Notes: generated by a model not told the origin, from the letters alone. 64,000 bases of DNA from Neofusicoccum parvum (GCA_020912385.1 CP087216.1:930001-994000); one strand, 5' to 3'. Positions 31,326-43,839 are shown, numbered from the stretch's first letter. Numbers and translations are program-made.

Positions 31326-33788
31326 ATGGCCCGTCGACTGCTGCCGCTTTCGACCGCCCCGCCGACCCCGGACGCTCCCGCGCCCGTGAGCGGCCAGCGC
31401 CGCAAGCGCCCGAATGGCATCCTCGCCGTGGCCTGTCTGGCCTGCCAGAAGAGGAAGACCAAGGTCAGGCCATGCAGCCACCCAACTGACCCCGTCGGCC
31501 GCTGACACCCAGCGCAGTGCGACGGCGCCCGCCCGCAGTGCGCCACCTGCTCGTCCAAGAGCTCGCCGTGCCTCTACGACGCTCCCGAGGGCCAGACGAG
31601 GATCGCCGCCCTGAAGCAGCGCAACGCGGACCTGCAGGCGCGTCTGGCCAGTTCCGCCGCCTTCCTCTGGCGTCTCAAAACTCTTCCCCCGGACGAGGCT
31701 GCCCAAACCCTGGAGCGAATCAGGACCAGCGACGATCCCTCCGCCCTGCTTGACTCGCCCGACTCAGACGGCCCGAACCCGAAACGATCCAGGTCCCCAG
31801 ACTCTGCTGACCTTCCGGCCGACCAGCCGCCGCCCGCCAAACGCCAGCGGGACATGCAGATAGCCCCCGGCGATCCGCTGCATCTCTCGAGCCCGGACTG
31901 CTCCTCAGCCTTCTCCATTCTCAAGTCTCCGGAAATCCGCGATGCCTTCCACTACTTCCTCAAGTGCACCGGCGTGCTCTTCCACGTCTTCACCAAGGAG
32001 CAGGGCAACGCCGCGCTGGACGACGTGCTGCACAGCGAGGATTCTGCAATCCCAAAGGTCTCCATGTGTGAGGTTTGTGCAATTGCTGCCGTCGGCGCGC
32101 AGTATTCCCAGGGCAGGATCCCGGTTCAGACAGGCGAGCACTTCTACAACATCGCAAAGTACTTCCTGGACGATGTGGTGGAGTTTGACCCCCTGAGAGG
32201 AATGAAGATATGCGCCCTGTTTGGCATGTACAACATCGTCGTCAAAGGATCGGTTGCTTTGGCCTTTATCGGTGAGCGTTGATGGGCCCGGCCTACTCTG
32301 CCACATGTTGCTGACTCTCTTTCCATAGAAATGGGCATTGGGTTGGGCTCCAGCCAAGACATATTGGCGAAAGAGCGTCCTGGGATTTCCACAGACATGT
32401 GGCATGATTACAAGAGAGTGTGGAGGACCCTGCTATGCTGTAAAGGGTAAGCAAGTTTTCGTGGGCGGCTCTGCGTCATAGTGCGAATGCTGAATTTCCG
32501 AAGCTGGCTAGTCGCGACATTGGGCTACTCTACGCGAGATAACTGGATGGAGAAGGTCATCGCGGTACGTTGGGATGTCCTCACCGCTATGGCATGTTTT
32601 TCTAACGGCACTAGTCAAGAGATACACTCTTGGAATCTGATTCTTCGCCCACAGAGCACGTCCAAATGGAAATGTGCCTCATTGCCATAATCAAGGCAAA
32701 AATCTTTCAAACAACCTTCACCTTCTCTAAAATCTCCAAAGGCGCCATCGAAAGCATCCGAGCAGATCTTCGGAGGTGGTACGAAGAGCTGGATCCTTCT
32801 ATGCAGCTGGCGCAATTATCAGAGCAGACCTGTGACGTTAGGTTCCGACGTGGCATCTATTTGGTACATTGCCTTCATCTGGGAGCCATGATCCTAGTTC
32901 AGCGCCGCATCTTCCAACAATACGTTCCCACCGCGAGGACCGACCCCCAGCTAGCGGATAGGATTGTTCGAGATCTATCAGATTCGATTGAAGAGGGCTT
33001 TACCGCATCGATTACATGTGCGAGAATTCTCGACCTCGTTCATGCTGATGACGGTATTTTCCAACGCTGTTGGCTATGCATGTAAGCCGCCCAGCCATTT
33101 TGATCTTCAATGCAGTGACTAATCAAAACACTCCAGTTTCCAATCCTACATCTCAACGGTGGAAATCTTGTTTGTGACTGCGCAGAAACTCCTGCACGGC
33201 TACCCCAAAGTGCAGGTTCTCCCCGATCTGAAGGTGGCGAGCGGTTCATTAGCGGTCCTGAAATTCTGCGCAACTGTCGACCATGTTGCCAAGGATTTCG
33301 CCCGCTCAATTCAAAAACAATATGACTACATCATCTCTATCACTCACGATGAAGACAGTAGTATCGAGCAAATGTGCTCATTCAGCCCGCCTCGAGTAGC
33401 AATGGTTTCTCAATCAAGCCTACCTTGGGAGTTCCTGCTGAAGCTGCCGCCGGGCGACTCTCAACTTCACCAGACATCTCGGGAGCTCATGGAACAACTA
33501 TGCAATCCCTTCGCCAACATAAAGCGAATCGACGACAAAGAGGGGCCACTGGCTTCATATTCAATTCCAATGCCTGTGACCAGCGCCGAAGAAATCACTC
33601 TCGGCGGGCACCTGGACTACTCGAGGGAATTGGGCATTTCGACATGTGAGGGATTAGGAAGCACGGTAGACCAGGAGATAATTTTGAACCTCAAGACTGG
33701 TTTCTTCATTAACTCAACTGAGCCTTGCGGATGGAGCTTTGGAGGAAGCTGTCTCGGTTCGAGGCATGGACCAGAGATGAGCGTATGA
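31326..33788 (+). CDS. Zn2Cys6 transcription factor
   Basis: A six-exon model (31326-31463, 31518-32271, 32329-32446, 32504-32564, 32615-33081, 33137-33788) keeps one frame and encodes 729 residues. The binuclear zinc cluster has Cys37, 40, 47, 54, 57 and 64 (CX2CX6CX6CX2CX6C), preceded by a basic RRKRP segment and split by intron 1 just before Cys47. A short coiled-coil-like region follows (IAALKQRNADLQARL). The middle carries the fungal transcription-factor homology region (VCAIAAVGAQYSQGR, YDYKRVWRTLL-like, WLVATLGYSTRDNW). The end WSFGGSCLGS resembles the W.LGG..LD close of such proteins. It is a nuclear DNA-binding regulator; targets are unknown. A wrecked beta-glucosidase lies 1.6 kb downstream. 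The acceptor for exon 4 (CGAAG) is the least certain. Confidence 0.88.
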
Positions 33789-35375
33789 GGGTCATGCTGA
33801 AGTCTCCTGTTGGCCCTTCCTGGAGAAATGCGTCTTCAGGGGCTATGGATCATCGCAAAAATTTGATATTTTTGCATCTACGAGGTTATGCATTCCGGCA
33901 CTTTTCTGGTCACATATTCGGCACCCCGCTCCCGCATGGCCCGCAACTACATTTCCTTAATAGAACCTTTCAGCGACAAGCTTGGCAACATGAGACATCC
34001 GAGGACATATTTTACACGTTGAGAGGAATGGAAGAAGCCATCAATTCATCAAATTCACAGCAACAGCCATAGAGTGAGACCCTAGTCTACTTACTCCTTT
34101 GCTACCCATCTTTGCTATGCTGCACTAGCCTTTGCGAAGCGTTAGGTATATTTTGACTTTGCTTGCCCACAGTGAGAGGCTACGACTATTTTGGCAAACC
34201 ACCTGGAATCTCCAGCGAAAGAGTCGTCCTGATGTCCAGGACATTGGCTTCTACTGCGATGGAACAAAGATCACATTGCAGCACCCAGAATTGAGCCACC
34301 TCGTCCCACCGGCCCAAGTTCCTTCTCGTCAGACTGAACTCGATGCGGCTTTTTTCTCCAGACTGCAGATCCTACTTCACGAATCCTTGCAGAACTCTTT
34401 GGACTCCCAGGGATCCCGACATGGAGCTGGAATACTGCGTGGTACCTTTGCTGCGCGAATTTCTCCTGTGTTTTGCAGATCCATACTCACTGTGGCAACG
34501 ATGTCCCCCAAGGAGCTGATACCACCTTCACTGATCTCCCCGCTGTAAGAGGAAAGAAGGAATGGTCCACCCCTAATGAGAGCCGAGCGTCAATGCTCGA
34601 GTTATTGAAAGACGAGTAGGTAAGCCCATCGCTAAACTCGAAGCGTGGCGTAACGTTATGGGCTAGGAAGTGACGCTAAATGTTGATAGTGGACTGGGAA
34701 AAGCTGCCTCCAAGACTATCAGCAAGAGCACATGCCCAAGGGCCTTGGGGCTGTGGAGACTGCCTCGCTCTGCGTATAATAGTTCAACATTTTGTCTGCG
34801 ACTACCGGGCCCAGGAGATCACCATAAACATCACCTTTCACCGAGAATTGAGGCCATGTATAGAAGTCTCCCGCTAAACGACTGTTACCCTACACACCTA
34901 GTACCAACGGCAGCCTTGTTTTTCCGTATATCTCGATCGGGCAGTATCACTACAACCCCGAGATATTCACCCGTTTTCTCCCGTCCAATGTTGCGGGGCG
35001 CAGCAGATTCCCCGCTCATATTCAAGGCATATTGAAGTGTTGTGTAGCCTGACGTTGGAATATATACGGGTGTGCGTACTCGTTCTCTTGTTCACATTGC
35101 CTACATGGGCCTCAGCCCTATCAGAAGCTCGCCTGGCTGTTCCTACTCGTCCCCGCGGTCTTGATTTTGCGGGGATAATCGCTTGTGGTTCCCAGATTGG
35201 CGACTCTACTCCGTCTGATTTTAGAGCGTGCGAACGCTTGTCAGAAGGATACTTGCAAGTCTTCCTTAAAGCGACGGTCCCTCTCTTTTGAATCCGGAAG
35301 GACTTTGCTTCGCAGTGGTCGAATTTTCGACAAGTCGTCTCTACAAGCTTAAACCCACGGAGCTTTTGTCTGGAA
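33789..35375. other. Intergenic with unassigned ORFs
   Basis: Two plus-strand frames (33725-34072 and 34132-34548, 115 and 138 codons) have fairly protein-like composition but no domain I recognise, and no splice joins them convincingly. They may be remnants of a decayed gene next to the GH3 pseudogene. Confidence 0.3.
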
Positions 35376-37116
35376 ATGGTGGTCCACCTCGGCAAACTCG
35401 TTTTTGTCCTTGCGGCCGCTTTGGAGAACGGAAGGTCGCTGGCGCAAGAGCACTTCACGACTCCCGACATGTTCCCGTCTCGTAAGCTCCGCTGTTCCCC
35501 ATCATTGAACACCAGAAGAAGGGCGTTAATAAAGAACAGCAAATACAACCGGAGCTGGAGGCTAGGAAAATGCTCTCGTCTTGGCCAATGAGTTCATCGC
35601 CCAGCTCAATCTGACAGAGAAAGCGAGCATAGTAACCGGCAGCATCACGGGCTCTTGTATTGGGAACCTACGTCCTATCGAACGTCTCAACTTCACCGGT
35701 CTCTGCCTCCAGGACGGTCCCCAGGCCATTCGCGTAGCAGACATAGCCAGTCTCTTCCCTGCAGGTGTGACCACTGCGGCCACGTGGGACAAGGATCTCA
35801 TGTACAAAAGAGGCTTCGCGCTTGGAGAGGAGTTCCGTGACAAAGGCTCCCATGTTCTGCTCGGGTCAGTCCAGTCCACGTCACTCGATTCTATCTTTCT
35901 GATTGTCCTGCAGGCCCGTTGCCGGCTCACATGGCAGACATCCTCTCGGCGGCCGCAATTGGGAAGGCTTCTCGCCAGACCCGTATCTGACTGGAGTAGC
36001 GATGAACTGGGCCATCCGAGGAATCCAGGACGCCGGAGCTCAAGCCCGCGCGAAGCACTTCATCGGCAACGAGCAGGAAACCCAACAAAGCAACGGCGTG
36101 CTGCCTGATGGGACAACGGCCGAAGGCATATCCTCCAACATCGACGACCGCACCATGCACGAGCTGTACCTATGGCCGTTCGCGGACGCGGTCAAGGCAG
36201 GCGTCGCCTCCTTTGTGTGCAGCTATAACCGCGTGAACCAAACGCACGCATGTGAGAACTCCAAGCTGCTCAACGGCCTGCTCAAGGGCGAGCTCGGCTT
36301 CCAAGGCTACGTCATGTCCGACTTCCTGGCCGTCCATTCGGGCGTGGCGCCCATCGAGGCCGGCTTAGGCATGAACATGCCTGCCCCCCATCAGCACCGA
36401 GTTGATCCACACTGGCACCAGCTACTTCGGCGGCAACGTCGCCGCCCGCTGCCACACCGTCGTGACGCACGCGCCCGCCCGGCGCGATGGCGGTGGCGCC
36501 GTGGGCGGAGAACGAGAACGTCACCGCCATCCTCGCCGCCCACCACCCCGGCCAGGAGTCCGGCGCCGCCGTCGTGGACGTGCTGTGGGGCGACGAGGAG
36601 CCGGCCGGCCGGCTGCTGTACATACAGCGTGCCGAGGGCGGAGCGGGACACGGGGGCGCCGGTGGTGAACCTGATGGGGGAGGAGGAGGGCGGGTGGCAG
36701 GCGGATTTCGTGGATGGGCCTGCTCGTCGACTGCAGGGACCTGGACGCGCGGAACGCCACGCCGCCGTGCGAGTTCGGGTTCGGGCTGGGGTACGCGACG
36801 TTCGCGATCGAGGCGCCGCTGGCCGCCGTCGAGAGGCAGCGGGCGGTCGCCGGGGTGCGGCCAGGCGGGAGCCCGGAGCTGTGGCGGGAGGTCGTGGCGC
36901 TGGGGAACGAGCGTGGAGAACACGGCCGAGGTGGCGGGAAAGGCGGTCGTGCAGCTGTACGTCGAGATGCCGGCGGAGAGCGTGCCGGAGGGGACGCCGA
37001 TGAGGGTGCTGCGCGGGTTCGAGAAGGTGGCGCTGGAGCCCGGGGAGCGGTGGGAGGTGGTGTTTGGTTTGCGGCGGAGGGATGTGAGCTTTTGGAATGT
37101 TTCGGCCCAGGAGTAG
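35376..37116 (+). pseudogene. GH3 beta-glucosidase pseudogene (frameshifts and large internal deletion)
   Basis: Fragments follow GH3 beta-glucosidase order. A secretion signal starts at 35376 (MVVHLGKLVFVLAAAL). The N-terminal barrel (FTGLCLQDGPQAIR, GGRNWEGFSPDPYLTGV, AKHFIGNEQE, ELYLWPFADAV) runs to the SDF..HSGVA nucleophile block and AGLGMNMPA near 36380, with a plausible 39-nt intron at 35875-35913. Then the frame shifts at a run of six C (36384-36389). YFGGN is followed almost directly by CHTVVTH and ENVTAIL..HHPGQESG, so roughly 300 residues, including the acid/base region, are missing. The C-terminal pieces (FGFGLGYATF, then the fibronectin-III-like AVVQLYVEMP and VLRGFEKVALEPGE) occupy three different frames. 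Intact enzymes are about 750-860 residues. It cannot encode a working enzyme. Confidence 0.88.
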
Positions 37117-37916
37117 CAGATCCCTGTCGGGGAGGTGGCGTTTGCGGTGGGGTTTAGCTCGAGGGACTTGAGGGAGAGCGTGGGGGTGACGTTGTTGTAG
37201 GGATCTGGAGGGATGTGGTTAAGTATTTGCCAGCTTGAGGAAGGAGGTCTTTGGTGACTCGTGGTTGTTCTGCAGTGGTATTTCTGAGACATTGAGCGTA
37301 TCGAAATGCAAAAAGGGTTTTTAGTGATAGAATGGTCTGATGGCTGCACCAATAAGTGAGAAATTCATCTACACTAAAAAGTATTGCAACGCATTCAAAC
37401 CATGAAGGGTGCTTGAGGTCGATCGGGGCGGGTTTAAAGTTTCATTTACGATATACACCTAAGTCCACACGAATGGATCAGCGACCTAACCGTGCAGAGT
37501 TTGTCCTTGTAATAACACCTAATGAACTAACTACGTACCAGTAGCGCCAGCATGAGCCCCAAGGAGACTTACTCAGACATTGGATAAGATTTTGTCACAA
37601 TCATTCCCCAAGAAAAAAAATCCCAGCCATTTCCACTGTTTCTATCCCAACAGAGCCATTTTCCCTGGGTCATTAGAAACTTTTAAAAGACTCATGAACG
37701 CGTCAAGACGTGGTCGGAAAAAAGTATATGTAGGAAAGAGCACAAGCAGAAGCTAAACAAACCGCAGTAATCATAGGGTATCCATACTTCCAGCCTCATC
37801 CCACCGCCCAGGCCGTTCGATTGCCATCAACCCAGGCATTTGCCACCAGTCGAACCGGGAAACGACCCCAGCCCGCTGCTGCAGCACATTACGCCCCTAA
37901 CATCATAATCGCCTCT
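37117..37916. other. Intergenic between convergent units
   Basis: The AT-richer 3' flanks of the GH3 pseudogene and of the minus-strand nce102 gene, including an A-rich run near 37612. Nothing else is recognised. Confidence 0.45.
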
Positions 37917-38579
37917 TTAAACGACAACACCCTTCCTGCCGATACCGCCGCCCCTCTTCATTGCGAGAAGCATCATGGCCACGGTGCCGATGCAGAAGAC
38001 GGCGGCGATGATCATGAAGGCGGCGTCGGCCGAGGTCTTCTTGCAGCGGCTCAGCAGGTCGTCCGTATCTCCGAAGCCGCAGGTGCTCGTCTGGCCCTTG
38101 TTGTTCTTGACGCAGCCGCCGTTGGTCAGCTCGTTCCTCACCAGGTTGTACCGGTTCAGGTCGGAGTCGGAGGAGCAGGAGACGGTGCGGAGCTTGACGG
38201 CGATGGCCTGGTGGACAGTGTTAGCGAGACGAAGCCGAGCTGGGGAATGGGGGGCGGGCGCACGATGCCACCGGCCAGGAGGAAGAGCGTCGCCATGGCG
38301 TCGACGACGGCCATGACGAGCCCCGCGAGCGGCTCGATGAAAATGGCGGCGATGCCGAGAAGGCCGGCGAGCAAGCCGAAGCCACCAGTGAAGGCGGCCT
38401 ACGATGTGACTGTTAGCCCGCAATTGTCCTCGGAGCGCGTGTTCACAGCTTACATAGTTGACGGCGGCAACGGAGCCGTAGACTTGGGTCCTGATAAGAT
38501 TGATCGAGAGGCCGAGCACGACGGCGGCGCAGATGATCTGGAAGCCGCGCGCGACACCGTTGGCGAGGTTGAGCATCAT
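37917..38579 (-). CDS. nce102: Nce102-like MARVEL-domain membrane protein
   Basis: Three exons on the minus strand (38579-38454, 38398-38264, 38207-37917) encode 183 residues; both introns (55 and 56 nt) fall between codons. Four hydrophobic segments are visible: FQIICAAVVLGLSINLI, LLAGLLGIAAIFIEPLAG, VMAVVDAMATLFLLAGG and FMIIAAVFCIGTVAMMLLA, with a Cys-containing loop (VSCSSDSDLNRYNL to CGFGDTDDLLSRC) before the last one. This is the MARVEL layout of Nce102, a plasma-membrane protein of eisosomes that responds to sphingolipid levels and was first linked to non-classical export. Two adjacent ATGs begin the frame; the second (38576) gives the more usual MLNL start. Confidence 0.85.
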   Translation of the reverse strand: MMLNLANGVARGFQIICAAVVLGLSINLIRTQVYGSVAAVNYVSCEHALRGQLRANSHIVGRLHWWLRLARRPSRHRRHFHRAARGARHGRRRRHGDALPPGRWHRAPAPHSPARLRLANTVHQAIAVKLRTVSCSSDSDLNRYNLVRNELTNGGCVKNNKGQTSTCGFGDTDDLLSRCKKTSADAAFMIIAAVFCIGTVAMMLLAMKRGGGIGRKGVVV

Positions 38580-41500
38580 CCTGGAGAGAGTGTAGGCGCG
38601 CTGGGACGGTCTTTCGGAGTGAGGTAGGTAGTGTTTTTGCGTGCAAATGATGGAAAACGCGGGCGCAAGGCTGGGCGACGGGTTTATGTAGCAGTCACGC
38701 AGCGCGCGACGTGGTTACCGTGAAGGCGCTAGCAAGGCTGGTGGCTATCAAAAGTGCTTTCTTGTCGTACGACGCCTCGCAAATGAATTGGCACGGTGAA
38801 GTGAAGAGTAGTGGTGGAGAGGGGAGCCAGATTGACAGCGCGAAGGGGCTCGGTAGGAACGGCAAACACGGCAAGAGTTGGATTGCTCGCGGAGAGAAAC
38901 GCAGAGATATAAGAGACAGACGCGCCCTCGAATTGTTGACAGCAAGGAAATTGGCTCAGAATCCTCCGCAGGTAGCGCTCCAGATATACCAGGCAACAAC
39001 GCCTCCTCGGCCACCTCGCGCGCAAGCATCCCCGCGTTCAACGTCGGAGCAACACAGCCCTGTCCCAACCGCGATGGCGGGCTCGAGGTGTTAGCAGTCG
39101 AGCCCAGCACACGGCTAGATCGGCGGGATCATCGTGTGACAGAGGGCTGTGTGGAGGATCGTTGCCCCTGCATACAGCCGCGTTGCTGCCTTCCGAAGCG
39201 CGTTTGTGCCACGCATTCCAGAATGAGTGGCTGTGGAGCGGCGCACGAGGCTGGGTGCTGAAACGCCGTGGGCGGTTGTTTGTGTTGCTTCTCGCTCTAG
39301 CGAGTGGGTGAAGGTTTGCTGTGCCGCTGGCGTCGGGGGCGGAGCCTGAGCGCGGTTGGGGGCCGGCGATTACTCGTGGCCGGCGCCCGCAGGAACATCC
39401 CGCGCCTGGCCGGCAGCCATTACCTGCGACGCCCCAGAGCCTCGCCGACTGTTGCTCTCGCTGCCCTATTTTTGGGGCGCTCGCCCCCAAAAGCTTGTTC
39501 TTGCGTCCTCTGCGCCGCATCCTGCGCCGCTCCTATGCATGCTAGCTTCGTCCTTTATTTCTTCGTGTCAAGCACTTCCTCCGTCGCACATAGCCACACA
39601 CGCTTTTTTTTTTGTTACGCGACCGCCGGGTTGGTGAGTGACTAGAGTGCCGTGACGGAAGGCCGGCTCCTTGCATCAATATCAACACAGGCGGAACGCC
39701 GATCACTGCCTTTCGGAGCCATTCCTTTTGCACATCATCCCTACCTCGTCCCGCAAGTGGTCTAGGAGACTTCTAGACCAGCTCGACAAGGCTGCGGGTC
39801 GCCAAGAGCTCGCGTGATACTCGCAACGGCTTGAGCGGACGAGAAGGGTAATGTGAGTGGGTACTACTGTTGAGAAATCAGGCAACGGGCCGGTTCTGAT
39901 TGGGTGCTGTCTGACGTCGAACCTGCCAACCAGGCTTTTGTCTCCCGGATCACATCATGCAAAAGGGCGTCGATAGCAGCGATGAATAGCGGCCCGTTCC
40001 CGATATCGGCTGCCTCCGCGAGAGTCAACGGCACGTGTAAAAGCCAATGTGATCCACACGTGGACAGAGCACCCGGAAGTGGGCAAAGGTATTTCAGTTA
40101 TCTGCAGCCACACGGAACCACCGCCGTGTCTCTGCGGCGTAGGTCTCACAGTCGGCGCATGACATGCAGATGGCACAAATAGAGAGTCTGCTGCGCTTGC
40201 GCAGAGGGCCGGCCAGATATGGATGGTCGTCAGTAGGCAGCAGAGCAGTGATCGGCTTATTTATACATAGGTGGGGTTGTAGATATTGGCGGGATGCGCT
40301 TCTGCCTGAATGTCGGATGACTGGCTCGTAAATTAGGCATGGAAAGAAAACGGCAGACAGGGCTGGATGACATGCAGCTAGAGCTCTGGGGTGAGCTGCG
40401 AATAGCAGCTGGGGTATTTTCAGCTCGACTCTGGGCATCGAAGTGGTTGGCGGCGGATGGTCTGGAAGGCCGCGCAGAACCTGCCGACCCAGCTGCTGAG
40501 GCTTCTCGATGACAAATTGCGGACATGTCGCTGCAAACAATACCGTCGTGTCGCCACACCAGCAGCGACAGCCGAGAGCGTGTTCACGCCGGCCTGGAGG
40601 TGTCCTGCAGGAGGACAAAGCCATGCGACGTCGTCGGTCCCCCCCCACACTTGGCGGCATTACATGCTTTCCCTAGTGCGGCAGCACGCAGTGTGCGCAG
40701 TTAGTCATCGTGATATGGTTCATCAGCTGAAGGATGGGCGTGGAATGCCGTCATCAGTCCGTGGCGGCTCCGCGTTCACCGTCTGTTCAGCGGGTGGTGG
40801 CCTGAGTCGCCTAGCGTACCGGCGATGGCTCGTCAGCAAGCGTATCAACGCCGTGTCGCTATCACGGGTTCGGGAAGAGCCTGCGCGCTCCGTGAAGTCA
40901 GAGCGGGTTAGCGACTGGTGACCGGTCGGCACCAGCACAAGGAGGTCCTTGCGAGCCGGTCCGGAATAGAGTAAAGGGCGGAATCTGCAAAACGGTCGAC
41001 CCGCAGCGCGCTAGACCGAGCACCCGCGGGCAGCCAGTAGTTCGAGTGAGGGCGCGAGGAGCCAACGCACGACTCAATGGCCTGCAGCGTCGACACATGA
41101 GCAGGATGCAGCGGATGCGAAACCGCGCCCACTCCCGGGGCCCGCTGCAGGGCCAGACGGTCAGGTGCGAGCGGCGATGTCGAGCGTGGGGTCGCACATG
41201 GAGGGCTGACCCAGATCGCGCCGCCGGGCGTGGTGGAGCGGGGGATCGCGACACGCATCCAGTAATCCGCGCGCAGGCAGCGATCCGCGCCGGGCGGCGC
41301 TGGATGGAGGCAGGCAGGCGGCGATTGCTGCTCGTCGCGGCGGGGGCCTCGGCTGGGTGGACGGCGGCGTGGCAGCTGGCCCACGAGCAGCGCGCAGGGT
41401 TGGCGCTGGGCGGGAGCTGGAGCTCGCTTAGTTGGGCCAGGCAGCGCGGGCTGCAGGCCCTGGCGGAGGCTGGAGGGTCGGGCTGCCGGCTGATCAAAGA

Positions 41501-41964
41501 ATGGCACTCCGGGCGACAAGGAAAACTCCCTCGGGCCAGGGCCTCAGCCTTACGGGACACGATCGCCGAAGACGGAGAAGGGCCGCTCAGCGTCGCTGCC
41601 GGTGGTGAGCAGTCATGGCGGCGCGCCGGCGTTCTCCCTCGCCTGCTGCACGCCATCTCAGCCATCGCCGCACATGCCCTTGCGCCGGCTGCTGCTGATG
41701 CATCGCCATCTCCACGCAGGAGCAGGGCCAGCCGCACGCCGTTGACCGCCTCGTGCGCGCGCCCACCGGCTGGAACATCACCTCGCCTGCCCCTCGAGAT
41801 CTTCACGCTCCCTCCACGCGATCTTCGCACCACGCCCCAGCCCGACCCTCTGCCTCCAGCGCGCCGCGACCCCGAGCTGTGCAGCCCTGAACCTTATCGC
41901 CAGACGCGTCTGGCCGCTGATGTCACCCGGCATCCAGCGTGTCCACGCCGAACACCACACCACC
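38580..41964. other. 3.4-kb gene-poor interval
   Basis: No gene is recognised. ORFs are numerous because of GC richness but are Arg/Ala/Ser-rich with no domains. A T-rich tract occurs near 39605. The last kilobase is the very GC-rich promoter and leader of the next gene. Confidence 0.4.
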
Positions 41965-43839
41965 ATGGCCGCGCCGCACGACCGCCCGCCGCGCCCGTGT
42001 GAGCACTTCCACGACCCGGCCCGGAACACCTACCGCTACGTCCACATGCCCGACACGTCCTGGATATGCGAGCGCGACCCGCAGGACTTCGACGACGCAT
42101 TGCTGCAGAGCCTCGAGCAGAAGCGCCAGGAGCTCGACGCCAAAGTCGCCCGCTACATTGCGAAGAAACAGGGGCAATTCAACGACTACGTTGCGGAAAA
42201 GAACCGGAGGTATGATCTGCGCACCGAGGACCGCCAGAAGCGCCGCGCCGCCCAGCAGGAGCGCGACCACGAGCAGCAGATCGCCCGCGCCGCCGACGAC
42301 CAGCCGTGCGCCCCGCAGCTCATGGAGGATGACAATGAGGCGTCGTGGTTCACCAAGCAGCGCGAGCAGGACGCGCGCAAGCGGGCGGAATTGGTGTCGG
42401 AGGAAGTCGCAAGGTCGGAGCCCAGGCCGTCCGATTCGCCCGGCCCAGCGCCCCACGCCGACCTGGGCACTGTCCGCGAACGAGACTCGGAAATCCTCCA
42501 ATTGCTGCCGGGCTTCCTGCCATTGCTCGAGGACCAGGAGAAGCTGAGCAGCTCGGCGCCTGCTGCCAACAGAGGAGACGGCAGGCCGCCGAGGAATCCT
42601 CGGTCCGAGCTCGTGCGCTCGTCCACAATGCCTCCCGTTATTAAACACAGCCCTGCTCCCCGCCGTTCGTCGCTGAAGCAATCGAATGGAGATCGTCCTG
42701 GAAGTGCCCGGAAGGCGGTTCGCTTGAGTCTAGGGCCCAGGATAGTGACACCGACACAGTCGCCCCCAGATGAGAGAGGCTCGGGTTCCGCCGACGCCAC
42801 ATCTCACTCTGTTTTGCACCACGAAACACTTCGCTCCATCCACAAGGAGCTGGAGGAAGCTAATCGGTGGAAATCGGAACCGGAGCGGGTCTATACCGAG
42901 GCAATTCCTACAGAAGATTTGCTGTTAGCAGGATCTCACCAGAATCTCAGCCATGTTGACGATGGGGTAGCTCCAGACCAAATCGAGAGTCCATCGCCAT
43001 CGTCGCCGGAGAAGGGAAAAGAAAAGTCACAACCTATTGCTGATGCGAATGAAAGCAGGAGTGCGCTCCCAGAAAAAGAATCCTCACCTGTACAGACTAG
43101 GCCAAACTACTCTGCAAGCCCACTCAACTTCGGCAGAGAGGAGATTCCCCAGCGTCCAGCGGCGTCTCTAGGAAGGAGATCATCACTCACCGAGGAGGCC
43201 AAATCGGCGCCAAAGGAACCCAAGAAGAAAAAGAAGAAGAAGGTCAAGACGCAGCCGCCCGCAGGCCTGCCCACCTACACTCCTGTACGAGCGCCCACAA
43301 CAACAGCTCTCTCATCCACCGCACCCGAAGTTGGCACCTCATCCGCACGGAGCATCACCCCTTCGTATAAGCCTGTAAAAAGCAGTAGTGCAGCCTCGCT
43401 TCTGTCCAGTAGTTTCGTCGACGCCAACAACACTGGGATCTTCTACCCGACCCGCACACGCCCGCCGCCCAGCCACCTGAGGCCCGACGAGGCATCTCTC
43501 AGTGCTGTCAACGTCCCGCTGCCAGTCGGTGGCTTCAGCAGCGAGAGCCCTACCGCCAGCTACGGCAGCATGATCCGCGGCGCCAGCCTCGGCGAGTCGT
43601 TCATGGCGTTGAACTTCGCGCGGCGCATGGCGGAGAAGGACAAGGCCGAGGAGAAGAACGGCGGCAGGAAGAAGACCAGCAACTCCGGCTCGACATCGGA
43701 ACAGCCTCTGCTGAAGGAGGAAGACGAGGAAGACGAGCAAAACGAAGAGGCCGAGAGGCTGGCCAGGCAAAGAGAAGAGAAATATAGGCGGGACAGAGTG
43801 CAAGACGAAGACGAGTTTGCGGGCGAGCTGGATCTATGA
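41965..43839 (+). CDS. Large disordered hypothetical protein
   Basis: A single-exon frame of 624 residues from the ATG in CACCATGG at 41965 (an in-frame ATG at 41920 is possible). The first 60 residues are ordered-looking (CEHFHDPARNTYRYVHMPDTSW..ERDPQDFDDAL), then a long charged helix with coiled-coil character (about 50-135, repeated Gln/Arg/Glu). The remainder is low-complexity Ser/Pro/Glu with a polylysine run (KKKKKKK, about 423-429) and an acidic patch (EEDEEDEQNEE) before a basic end. There is no signal peptide and no TM. I do not recognise the family; nuclear or cytoskeletal roles are both conceivable. Confidence 0.75.
   Translation: MAAPHDRPPRPCEHFHDPARNTYRYVHMPDTSWICERDPQDFDDALLQSLEQKRQELDAKVARYIAKKQGQFNDYVAEKNRRYDLRTEDRQKRRAAQQERDHEQQIARAADDQPCAPQLMEDDNEASWFTKQREQDARKRAELVSEEVARSEPRPSDSPGPAPHADLGTVRERDSEILQLLPGFLPLLEDQEKLSSSAPAANRGDGRPPRNPRSELVRSSTMPPVIKHSPAPRRSSLKQSNGDRPGSARKAVRLSLGPRIVTPTQSPPDERGSGSADATSHSVLHHETLRSIHKELEEANRWKSEPERVYTEAIPTEDLLLAGSHQNLSHVDDGVAPDQIESPSPSSPEKGKEKSQPIADANESRSALPEKESSPVQTRPNYSASPLNFGREEIPQRPAASLGRRSSLTEEAKSAPKEPKKKKKKKVKTQPPAGLPTYTPVRAPTTTALSSTAPEVGTSSARSITPSYKPVKSSSAASLLSSSFVDANNTGIFYPTRTRPPPSHLRPDEASLSAVNVPLPVGGFSSESPTASYGSMIRGASLGESFMALNFARRMAEKDKAEEKNGGRKKTSNSGSTSEQPLLKEEDEEDEQNEEAERLARQREEKYRRDRVQDEDEFAGELDL

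Noticed and set aside
40898..42002. Long ORFs on both strands before the disordered-protein gene
   Set aside because: Overlapping Ala/Arg-rich frames in GC-rich promoter DNA without start context or domains.
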